Positions 1-5,513 of a stretch of DNA of 5,660 nt are shown here, piece after piece. Each line of letters begins with the position of its first letter. Positions within the stretch are counted from its first letter, which is position 1. Under the pieces are notes generated by a model. The model saw nothing but the letters and a program-made list of their open reading frames with translations, made no database searches and was not told where the DNA came from. Origin of the DNA: Hyphomicrobiales bacterium (GTDB lineage Bacteria; Pseudomonadota; Alphaproteobacteria; Rhizobiales; Aestuariivirgaceae). The translations under genes were made by a program, and so were the position numbers. Location: positions 1-5,660 of the forward strand of contig JAIBJH010000183.1 in NCBI GenBank assembly GCA_020029455.1, in the 5' to 3' direction.

Positions 1-513
1 TTCGCGCACAAAGTTTTGTGCATCCTTGTCCTGGCGCAGCGCATCCGGGTTCCAGGCGCCGCCGGGCAGCAGCAGCGCGTCATAATCGGCAACCTTCGCT
101 TCGTCCATGTAGCGGTCGATCTTGAGCCAGCCCGCATTCTCCATGAGGCGGATGGCCAGCACATGAGTTTTTGAAATGGGCGGGAAGCGGAGGCCCAGCG
201 TCGAGGGGAATTCGCCGATGCGGGGAGAGACGATGTGCACCGTCGCGCCATGTTCCGTCATCCAGCGGTGGGCGCCGAGTATTTCCACCTCTTCCACACC
301 ATTGGTACAGCAGATGGCGATGCGCTTGCCCTTTAGGAGATCGGGGTTTCCCGGCGGATCGAAGAGGAAGGAATTGAGCTCGCGGTTAAGCTCGCCGTCG
401 GCGGTCACCAGTAGCTCCGTTGAGATCGACGGCACCGGCGAGGTCGACATCAACTGTTGCATGCGGTTGAAGGCGGCAGCCTGCACGGGCGTTGCGGGCA
501 ATGGCTTGTTCAT
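1..513 (-). CDS. DJ-1/PfpI family protein (N-terminal 171 residues, truncated by window edge)
   Basis: The reading frame opens at the ATG on the complement of 511-513 and runs without a stop to base 1, so only the first 171 residues are visible. Residues 64-68 (RIAIC) form a first beta strand, followed by NGVEEVEI (71-78), the usual PfpI pattern with acidic residues after strand 1. LLLPGGAWNPDALRQD (147-162) is the diagnostic PfpI/DJ-1 segment. The nucleophile-elbow cysteine should lie beyond the window edge and cannot be checked. Family members include proteases, glyoxalase/deglycase-like enzymes, catalase domains and hydratases, so no activity is assigned. About 62 residues precede the domain, longer than in a minimal PfpI protein. 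The start is fixed by a strong AGGAGGA ribosome binding site (complement of 520-526) 6 nt upstream. The gene is divergent from the epimerase and shares its upstream region. Confidence 0.88.
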   Translation of the reverse strand, partial: MNKPLPATPVQAAAFNRMQQLMSTSPVPSISTELLVTADGELNRELNSFLFDPPGNPDLLKGKRIAICCTNGVEEVEILGAHRWMTEHGATVHIVSPRIGEFPSTLGLRFPPISKTHVLAIRLMENAGWLKIDRYMDEAKVADYDALLLPGGAWNPDALRQDKDAQNFVRE

Positions 514-561
514 CGGGTATCCTCCTCGAAATGTTTGGCGCGGCGGAATTGACTCCGCTTC

Positions 562-672
562 GGCGCGCTTCCCGCCCGGATGAAATCATCCGGGCGAAAG
601 GATTCGCGCCAAATTTTATGTTGGAGCAAATCCTTATCGCCAAGGTGGTTTCCACCTTGGCGGGACGTGCTC
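562..672. repeat. Pair of structurally matched palindromes (REP/RIME-like intergenic mosaic element)
   Basis: Two imperfect hairpins lie in opposite orientation around a 13-bp AT-rich spacer (611-623). Unit A (562-610, read on the minus strand) has outer arms GGCGCG/CGCGCC, a 2-nt mismatch, TCC/GGA pairing, a TTT bulge, then a perfect 11-bp inner stem (573-583 with 586-596). Unit B (624-672, plus strand) has GAGCA/TGCTC, a 2-nt mismatch, TCC/GGA, a TTAT bulge and a perfect 11-bp stem (638-648 with 652-662) around a TTT loop. The order of parts is the same although most paired bases differ. From memory, Rhizobium-specific intergenic mosaic elements (RIMEs) are about 108 bp with two large palindromes, which resembles this 111-bp unit. 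Family membership is inferred, not verified. The inner stems could also act as protein-binding sites for the divergent genes. Confidence 0.7.
613..643 (-). promoter_or_regulatory. Possible sigma-70-type promoter for the PfpI-like gene
   Basis: On the minus strand, TTGGCG (complement of 638-643) and TAAAAT (complement of 613-618) resemble -35 and -10 boxes. The -10 matches the consensus at five of six positions. The spacer is 19 bp, longer than optimal. Transcription would begin near 606, within palindrome A, and leave a leader of about 90 nt before the PfpI start. The -35 box overlaps an arm of palindrome B. This is a consensus match only and may be fortuitous in an AT-rich spacer. Confidence 0.25.
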
Positions 673-683
673 TCCTGTGTCAG

Positions 684-697
684 ACTGGTATATCAGT
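684..697. promoter_or_regulatory. Candidate GntR-family operator upstream of the epimerase
   Basis: ACTGGTATATCAGT is a 14-bp inverted repeat with a single unpaired position (688/693). It resembles the TGGTATACCA-type operators bound by FadR-subfamily GntR regulators of sugar-acid and organic-acid catabolism. It ends one base before the epimerase ribosome binding site (699-703), where a repressor could block transcription or early elongation. No regulator gene lies in the window, so the assignment rests on the motif and the catabolic context. Confidence 0.45.
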
Positions 698-710
698 TGG
701 AGGGCCATAA

Positions 711-1565
711 ATGAAGTATGGATTCTGCATGCTGCTGTGGACGGGGCATGTGACGCTGGAGCATCTGCCGCTGATCAGGGCCCTCAAGAAGGCGGGCTAT
801 GATGGCGTTGAAATTCCGCTCTTTGAAGGAATGCCGGAGCACTATGCGAAGCTGGGCGAGGCAATTGCCAAGCTGGGCCTCGGCGTTACCACCGTGAGTG
901 TGCTGGGGGCGGGGCATAATTCCCTTTCCGATGACAAGGCGGAGCGGCAGGCAGCAGTGGCCCGTGCCAAATGGGCGCTTGATTGCACGGCGGCCTTGGG
1001 AGGCAGCATTCTTGGCGGGCCCATGCATTCCGAGATCGGCAGATTCACCGGCAGTGGCCCGACGAAAGAGGAGAGGAAACGCGGCATCGCTTTTCATCGC
1101 GCGGCGGGTGACCATGCTGCCAAGAAGAATGTGCGCTTTGCCGTCGAGGCGCTCAACCGCTTTGAATGCTATTTCCTCAACACCATGGCGCAGCTTGCCG
1201 ATTATCTCGACGAGGTGGATCATCCCGCGGTGAAGGGCATGTATGACACCTTCCATGCCAACATCGAGGAGAAGGATCCGGTGAAGGCGGTGAAGGACAT
1301 CAAGCGCCACATGATCCATGTGCATATTTGCGAGAATGACCGCGGCACGCCGGGCAAGGGCCATGTGCCCTGGCCTGAAACATACAAGGCGCTGAAAGCA
1401 GCGAAATATGATGGCTGGATGACCATCGAAGCCTTTGGCCGCGCGCTGCCCGCCCTTGCCGCCGCCACCCGCGTCTGGCGCGACTTCTTCCCCAATCCTG
1501 AGGAGGTCTACAAGCTGGGGCTTCGCAACATGAAACAAGGCTGGGCCAAGGCGGGGCGAGGGTGA
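711..1565 (+). CDS. Sugar 3-epimerase / TIM-barrel isomerase, D-tagatose/D-psicose 3-epimerase type
   Basis: This 284-residue protein is a cytoplasmic xylose-isomerase-like TIM barrel, close to the usual length of ketose 3-epimerases (about 290). The four expected divalent-metal ligands are present: E146 in VEALNRFE, D179 in MYDTFHANIEE, H205 in IHVHICEND and E240 in WMTIEAFG. R211 and the PGKGHVPW segment (214-221) match the substrate-side loop of D-tagatose and D-psicose 3-epimerases. E146 and E240 would be the two acid/base residues that invert C3 of a ketose. The N-terminus (MKYGFCMLLWTG) also fits the family. The substrate cannot be read from sequence, and hydroxypyruvate isomerase or inosose/keto-sugar isomerase activity remains possible. 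The start is supported by GGAGG (699-703) with 7-nt spacing. It is the first gene of a plus-strand series and probably lies under the candidate GntR operator. Confidence 0.88.
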   Translation: MKYGFCMLLWTGHVTLEHLPLIRALKKAGYDGVEIPLFEGMPEHYAKLGEAIAKLGLGVTTVSVLGAGHNSLSDDKAERQAAVARAKWALDCTAALGGSILGGPMHSEIGRFTGSGPTKEERKRGIAFHRAAGDHAAKKNVRFAVEALNRFECYFLNTMAQLADYLDEVDHPAVKGMYDTFHANIEEKDPVKAVKDIKRHMIHVHICENDRGTPGKGHVPWPETYKALKAAKYDGWMTIEAFGRALPALAAATRVWRDFFPNPEEVYKLGLRNMKQGWAKAGRG

Positions 1566-1582
1566 ACAGCAATCTTGAATTA

Positions 1583-1704
1583 TCCTCCCCCTTGACGGGG
1601 GAGGTGACGCCCCGGACCAGATCCGGGACGTCGGAGGGGGTGATGGCCTTGGCCCCCACCCGGCGCGCAAGATGCGCGCCACCCTCCCCGCAAAGGGGGA
1701 AGGA
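1583..1704. repeat. Palindromic dispersed repeat between epimerase and Tm-1-like gene
   Basis: Almost the whole gap consists of nested inverted repeats. CCTCCCCC/GGGGGAGG (1584-1591 with 1597-1604, loop TTGAC) is followed by GACG-CCCGGA/TCCGGG-CGTC (1606-1616 with 1622-1632) and GGCGCGC/GCGCGCC (1662-1668 with 1674-1680). The two ends (about 1583-1610 and the complement of 1676-1704) match each other as an imperfect terminal inverted repeat of about 28 bp. This C-rich/G-rich type is familiar from alphaproteobacterial intergenic regions, which is recollection rather than a search result. No T-tract follows any stem, so it is not called a rho-independent terminator. The right end contributes the purine-rich stretch used as ribosome binding site by the next gene. 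Confidence 0.75.
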
Positions 1705-1714
1705 CTACTGAACC

Positions 1715-2911
1715 ATGCCCAAGATCTACGTCATCGGCACTTGCGATACGAAGGGCGAGGAACTGCGCTTCGCCTGCGAATGCGTGAAGCGCGCCGGCGG
1801 CAAGCCCGTGCTCGTTGATGTCTCGACCGCAACACCCGATGACAAGGCCGATGTGACAGCGGTACAAGTGGCAAGCCGACACCCGCAGGGAAAATCGGCC
1901 GTTCTGGGATTGAGCGATCGCGGCAAGGCCGTCACCGCCATGGCGGAAGCGCTGAAGCACTATCTGCTCTCGCGGAAAGATGTCGGCGCGGTGCTAGGCC
2001 TCGGCGGCTCCGGCAATACCACTATCGTCACCGAGGCGATGCGCGCGCTTCCGGTGGGCCTGCCCAAAGTGATGGTGTCCACACTCGCGTCTGGCAATGT
2101 CGCCGGCTTTGTAGGCCCCACAGACATCATGATGATGCACGCGGTGACCGATATCGCTGGCCTCAATGCCATCAGCCGCGCCGTCATCGGCAATGCCGCG
2201 CATGCTGTCGCCGGCATGGCGCGAAACAAAGTGCCGAAGGCGAGAAAACAGAAGCCCGCCGTCGGCTACACCATGTTCGGCGTCACCACCCAATGCGTGA
2301 ACTTGATCCGCCAAGCCATGGAACCGGCAACGGAAAGCTTCGTCTTCCACGCGACAGGCACAGGCGGGCAGAGCTTCGAAAAGCTGGCGGACTCCGGTTT
2401 CTTCAGTGGCGTCTTCGACATGACAACAACGGAAGTTGCGGACTTCCTGGTGGGCGGCGTGTTGCCCTGCACGGCAGACCGTTTCGGCGCCTTCATCCGC
2501 AACCGCATTCCCTATGTGGGTTCAGTGGGCGCCTGCGACATGGTGAATTTCGGCGCGCGCGAAACGGTACCCTGGCAATTCGCCTCTCGCAATTTCCACA
2601 TCCACAATCCGCACGTCACGCTGATGCGCACAACCCCTGGGGAAAATGCGAGGATCGGCGCGTGGATCGTCGAGCGCATCAATCGGATGAGGGGACCGGT
2701 GCGCTTTCTCCTGCCGCTGCGGGGTGTCTCAGCCATTGATGCGCCCGGCCAGTCCTTCCATGATCCGGAAGCCGATGCCATGCTCTTCGATGCTATCCGC
2801 AGCGGCTGGAAGATATCAAGAAAGCGCAAGCTCATCGAACTCGATTGCCACATCAATGATGCGGATTTCGCTGCCGCCGCCGTCAAGGCCTTCAAGGACA
2901 TTGCAGGATAG
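1715..2911 (+). CDS. Tm-1-like ATP-binding domain protein (UPF0261 family)
   Basis: The 398-residue protein is full length for UPF0261 (about 400). It opens with a Rossmann-like strand and loop, IYVIGTCDTKGEEL (4-17), in which GTCDTKG is the family signature. A glycine-rich loop, LGLGGSGNT (94-102), probably contacts nucleotide. The second half carries FHATGTGGQSFE (211-222), a V(L/M)P-type segment and LPLRGVSAID (333-342), all characteristic of the family. No signal peptide or membrane segment is seen. The family is homologous to the N-terminal inhibitory domain of tomato Tm-1, which binds tobamovirus replication proteins, but the bacterial function is unknown and no reaction is assigned. 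The ribosome binding site is the purine-rich end of the repeat (GGGGGAAGGA, ending 1704) at 10-nt spacing. It is clearly co-transcribed with the next gene, 3 nt downstream. Confidence 0.9.
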   Translation: MPKIYVIGTCDTKGEELRFACECVKRAGGKPVLVDVSTATPDDKADVTAVQVASRHPQGKSAVLGLSDRGKAVTAMAEALKHYLLSRKDVGAVLGLGGSGNTTIVTEAMRALPVGLPKVMVSTLASGNVAGFVGPTDIMMMHAVTDIAGLNAISRAVIGNAAHAVAGMARNKVPKARKQKPAVGYTMFGVTTQCVNLIRQAMEPATESFVFHATGTGGQSFEKLADSGFFSGVFDMTTTEVADFLVGGVLPCTADRFGAFIRNRIPYVGSVGACDMVNFGARETVPWQFASRNFHIHNPHVTLMRTTPGENARIGAWIVERINRMRGPVRFLLPLRGVSAIDAPGQSFHDPEADAMLFDAIRSGWKISRKRKLIELDCHINDADFAAAAVKAFKDIAG

Positions 2912-2914
2912 ATC

Positions 2915-3745
2915 ATGCCCAGATTTGAACGGAAACAACTGCTCGAAAAATTCCGGGGGATGATCGCCCGCAAGGAACCGATCATCGGCGGCGGCGCAGG
3001 CACGGGCCTTTCCGCCAAATGCGAGGAGCAGGGCGGTATCGATCTCATCGTCATCTACAACTCCGGCCGCTACCGCATGGCGGGCAGGGGCTCACTCGCA
3101 GGCATCCTCGCCTATGGCAATGCCAATGAAATTGTGAAGGACATGGCCCGCGAGGTGTTGCCCGTCGTCAAGAAGACGCCGGTGCTGGCGGGCGTCAACG
3201 GCACTGATCCTTTCCTGCTTGCCGATCACTTCCTCGATGAGATCAAGACCATGGGATTTTCCGGCATCCAGAATTTCCCGACCGTAGGCCTGATCGACGG
3301 CGTCTTCCGCCAGAACCTTGAGGAAACCGGCATGAGCTATGGCCTCGAGGTTGATCTCATCGCTATGGCCCACGCCAAGGACATGCTGACCACGCCTTAT
3401 GTGTTCAACGCGGGCGAGGCAGAAGCGATGACCAAGGCGGGGGCTGACATCATCGTCGCCCACTTGGGCCTCACCACAGGCGGCAGCATCGGCGCAGAGA
3501 CGGCGCTGAAGCTCAAGGATTGCCCGAAGATCATCGATGAATGGGCAGAAGCGGCACGCAAGGTGAGGAAGGACGTGATCATCCTCTGCCATGGCGGGCC
3601 CATTTCATCGCCGGAGGATGCCGCCTTCATTCTTAAGAACACGCCGGGCATCCATGGCTTCTATGGCGCAAGCTCCATGGAGCGGCTTCCTGTCGAGACC
3701 GCGCTCACCGAACAGACTCGCGCTTTCAAGCGCATTTCGTTCTGA
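2915..3745 (+). CDS. TIM-barrel protein, phosphoenolpyruvate hydrolase-like family
   Basis: This 276-residue cytoplasmic protein belongs to the PEP_hydrolase-like TIM-barrel family, distantly related to PEP mutase/isocitrate lyase enzymes. Recognisable segments are IGGGAGTGLSAKC (24-36), YNSGRYRMAGRGS (48-60), AGVNGTDPF (92-100), GIQNFPTVGLIDG (117-129), HLGLTTGGSIG (183-193), CHGGPISSPED (225-235) and GFYGASSMERLPVE (248-261). The glycine-rich tail motifs are typical of phosphate-binding barrel loops. The family name reflects fold-based annotation, and PEP hydrolysis is not demonstrated for this protein. It starts 3 nt after the Tm-1-like stop, with AGGA (2905-2908) inside the end of that gene giving 6-nt spacing, so the pair is probably translationally coupled. 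In plant Tm-1 the equivalent barrel is the C-terminal half of the same polypeptide, which suggests that the two proteins act together. Confidence 0.88.
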   Translation: MPRFERKQLLEKFRGMIARKEPIIGGGAGTGLSAKCEEQGGIDLIVIYNSGRYRMAGRGSLAGILAYGNANEIVKDMAREVLPVVKKTPVLAGVNGTDPFLLADHFLDEIKTMGFSGIQNFPTVGLIDGVFRQNLEETGMSYGLEVDLIAMAHAKDMLTTPYVFNAGEAEAMTKAGADIIVAHLGLTTGGSIGAETALKLKDCPKIIDEWAEAARKVRKDVIILCHGGPISSPEDAAFILKNTPGIHGFYGASSMERLPVETALTEQTRAFKRISF

Positions 3746-3769
3746 TGATGCAATTTTCGTTGCACCCCT

Positions 3770-3870
3770 CGTCATCCCGGCCCCCGCCTTCGCGGGGGCA
3801 GGCTCCAGCGGGACCCACTAGGCCGTTTGACATGCGATTGCAGTGGACCCCGACTTCCGTCGGGGTGACG
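3770..3870. repeat. Palindromic dispersed repeat with CGTCAtCCCG ends
   Basis: The element is bounded by CGTCATCCCG (3770-3779) and CGGGGTGACG (3861-3870), which pair with one wobble. Inside the left end is CCCCCGC/GCGGGGG (3781-3787 with 3792-3798, loop CTTC). At the right end is CCCCGAC/GTCGGGG (3848-3854 with 3859-3865, loop TTCC). Repeats with GTCAT-CCCG ends and a CTTC-loop stem are very common in alphaproteobacterial genomes (general knowledge, not searched). There is no T-tract, so it is not a canonical terminator, although stable stems could protect the upstream mRNA end or dampen read-through into the next gene. It is a different family from the repeats at 562-672 and 1583-1704. Confidence 0.75.
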
Positions 3871-3890
3871 AAATGATAGGAGATACCTGA

Positions 3891-4811
3891 ATGGCTCGCG
3901 CCTATGCCTCGATCATTTTGAAAGCGCCAGTCGAGACCGTCTGGAGCCTGGTGCGCGATTTCAACGCGCTACCCAAATGGGCGCCCGCCATTGCCAAATC
4001 CAAGATCGAAGGTGGCCTCGACTCCGATGTGGTGGGCTGCGTGCGCTCATTCCACACGAAAGACGGGACCCATATCCGTGAGCGCCTGCTGACGCTTGAT
4101 GATGCCAACTACACTTTCACCTACAATTTCGAGAAGCCGGCGTTTCCAGTGCGGAACTATATCGCCATGCTCCGCCTCTATCCCGTGACGCACAGCGATG
4201 AAACCTTTGCCGAATGGCATGCCACCTTTGATGAAGCGCCCGGCGATGAAGGCAAGTATGAGCGCGAGATTTCCAAGAACGTCTTCGCCGCCAATTGGGC
4301 GAACCTTGCAAAGATCATCGCCGCGAAGAAACCGGAGAAACCGGAAGGCGCGCTGCGCTGGAAAGGCTTTGCCCCCAACAAGGTCTGGACCTCACGGGTG
4401 ATCAAGGCGCCGGTCGAGAAGGTGTGGGGCGTGATGCGCGACTTCGCCGGCATGGGCGCCTGGCACGACGAGATCACCAAAATGCACATGCTGAAGGGCG
4501 TGCGCTCCGACAAGGTCTCCGGCATCCGCGATTTCTACTTCGGCAATGGCCGCCTGCATGAGGAACTGCTGCACCTGAGCGACCTCGATCGCTCCTTCTC
4601 CTATCGCATCACCCAAGGTGAAATTCCCTGGCTCAACTATGTCTCAGGCCCGCGGCTTTGGCCCGTCACCGCCAACAACGCCACCTTCGGCGTGTGGACA
4701 GGCGATTGGGATGCATCCCCGCAGGATGATCTGGTGCTGATCCCGCGCACCGAGCAGAATGTCTATCAGAAGGCCTTCGCCACGGTCGAAAAAAACCTGC
4801 GCAAAAAGTGA
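3891..4811 (+). CDS. SRPBCC (START/Bet v1-like) protein with two tandem domains
   Basis: The 306-residue protein contains two copies of a polyketide-cyclase/Bet v1-like ligand-binding fold. Copy 1 spans about 3-145 and copy 2 about 167-306, joined by a lysine- and proline-rich linker (146-156). Matching landmarks are KAPVExVW (11-18 and 172-179), RDF (22-24 and 183-185), SDxVxGxRxF-like segments (45-54 and 206-215) and L-x-PVT (96-100 and 256-260). The fold forms a cavity for a hydrophobic or cyclic small ligand. Family members include cyclases, aromatase subunits, lipid-transfer proteins and the plant PYR/PYL receptors, so neither ligand nor activity can be assigned. No signal peptide is evident, so it is likely cytoplasmic. 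The start is supported by AGGAG (3878-3882) at 8-nt spacing. Single-domain proteins of about 150 residues are usual, so the doubling is notable. Confidence 0.85.
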   Translation: MARAYASIILKAPVETVWSLVRDFNALPKWAPAIAKSKIEGGLDSDVVGCVRSFHTKDGTHIRERLLTLDDANYTFTYNFEKPAFPVRNYIAMLRLYPVTHSDETFAEWHATFDEAPGDEGKYEREISKNVFAANWANLAKIIAAKKPEKPEGALRWKGFAPNKVWTSRVIKAPVEKVWGVMRDFAGMGAWHDEITKMHMLKGVRSDKVSGIRDFYFGNGRLHEELLHLSDLDRSFSYRITQGEIPWLNYVSGPRLWPVTANNATFGVWTGDWDASPQDDLVLIPRTEQNVYQKAFATVEKNLRKK

Positions 4812-4820
4812 GGCGCGCGA

Positions 4821-5513
4821 TCAGTACGTCGCCCTGCCGCCGGAAATATCGAACACCGCGCCAGTCGAGAACGAGCATTCCTCGCTGGCCAGGAAGCAGA
4901 TGAGTGCGGCGTTCTCCTCCACCGTTCCGAAGCGCCCCTTCGGGATGCGCGACAGCATGAAATCGATGTGGCTTTGCGGCATCTGGTCGAAGATCGGCGT
5001 GCGCACCGCGGCCGGCGTCACCGAATTGGCGGTGATGTTGTACTGCGCCGTTTCCTTGGCGAGCGACTTGGTGAAGCCAATGACCGCCGCCTTGGAGGCG
5101 GAGTAGGCCGAAGCGTTGGGGTTTCCTTCCTTGCCCGCAATCGACGCGACATTGACGATGCGGCCATAGTTCTGCGCGATCATCAGCGGCAACACCGCCC
5201 GGTTGGTGAAGAAAGTGCCGTTGAGATTGACGGCAATGGTCTTGTCCCAGCCATCCAGCGGAAAGCCGTTGACGGGAACCGTGGGGCCGGTGATGCCCGC
5301 ACTGTTCACCAGAATGTCGATGCTGCCAATCTGCTTCATCGTCTCGGCAACGGCGGCCTCCACCGAAGCATAATCAGTAATGTCGGTTTTAATGCCGCCG
5401 GTCACATCCCAGACCACAACCTTGCAGCCTTCGGACAGAAGCCGCCGCGCGACAGCTTCGCCGATCCCGGACATGCCGCCCGTAACGACGGCCCGGCGCC
5501 CCGCAAATCTCAT
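4821..5513 (-). CDS. Short-chain dehydrogenase/reductase, probably NAD-dependent
   Basis: A classical SDR of 230 residues. TGGMSGIG (11-18) is the cofactor glycine motif, NSAG (70-73) follows strand 4, and N96, S124, Y137 and K141 form the catalytic tetrad (YSASK at 137-141). D36 at the end of strand 2 favours NAD(H) over NADP(H). The strand 2 to strand 3 stretch (about 36-46) is unusually short, which accounts for a length below the usual 250. Substrate is not readable. Position directly behind a sugar-type ABC ATPase suggests oxidation of an imported sugar, polyol or lactol, although a 3-oxoacyl reductase label would be an equally generic alternative. The ATG overlaps the upstream stop as ATGA (5513-5510), indicating translational coupling. 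GGAGTG lies about 9 nt upstream. Its stop is only 9 nt from that of the convergent SRPBCC gene. Confidence 0.9.
   Translation of the reverse strand: MRFAGRRAVVTGGMSGIGEAVARRLLSEGCKVVVWDVTGGIKTDITDYASVEAAVAETMKQIGSIDILVNSAGITGPTVPVNGFPLDGWDKTIAVNLNGTFFTNRAVLPLMIAQNYGRIVNVASIAGKEGNPNASAYSASKAAVIGFTKSLAKETAQYNITANSVTPAAVRTPIFDQMPQSHIDFMLSRIPKGRFGTVEENAALICFLASEECSFSTGAVFDISGGRATY

Noticed and set aside
386..655. An 89-codon minus-strand frame overlapping the PfpI-like start
   Set aside because: It runs through both halves of palindrome A and is in a different frame from the protein with the PfpI motifs. Its ATG lies inside palindrome B and has no convincing ribosome binding site.
657..694. A sigma-70 promoter for the epimerase using TTGGCG and TATATC
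   Set aside because: The spacing between these boxes is about 26 bp, far outside the usual 16-19, and other pairings match poorly. The epimerase promoter was left unassigned.
514..710. A riboswitch or CRISPR-like array in the divergent intergenic region
   Set aside because: There are only two palindromes, in opposite orientation, with no regularly spaced direct repeats and no recognisable riboswitch core.
1584..1604. An 8-bp C-rich/G-rich stem after the epimerase stop as a terminator
   Set aside because: The stem is followed by GTGACGCC rather than a T-tract and forms one end of a longer inverted-repeat element.
693..1682. A 329-codon open frame on the minus strand opposite the epimerase, longer than the epimerase frame itself
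   Set aside because: The translation has no recognisable domain and is rich in R, H and P as expected for antisense of a GC-rich gene, whereas the plus-strand frame shows complete metal ligands and a ribosome binding site. It is a shadow frame.
2512..3054. A 180-codon minus-strand frame across the Tm-1/TIM-barrel junction
   Set aside because: It is antisense to two well-supported coupled genes, with low-complexity S/R/P composition and no domain.
3781..3798. A GC-rich stem (7 bp, CTTC loop) after the TIM-barrel gene as a rho-independent terminator
   Set aside because: No run of T follows on either strand, and the stem is part of a larger dispersed repeat with matching ends.
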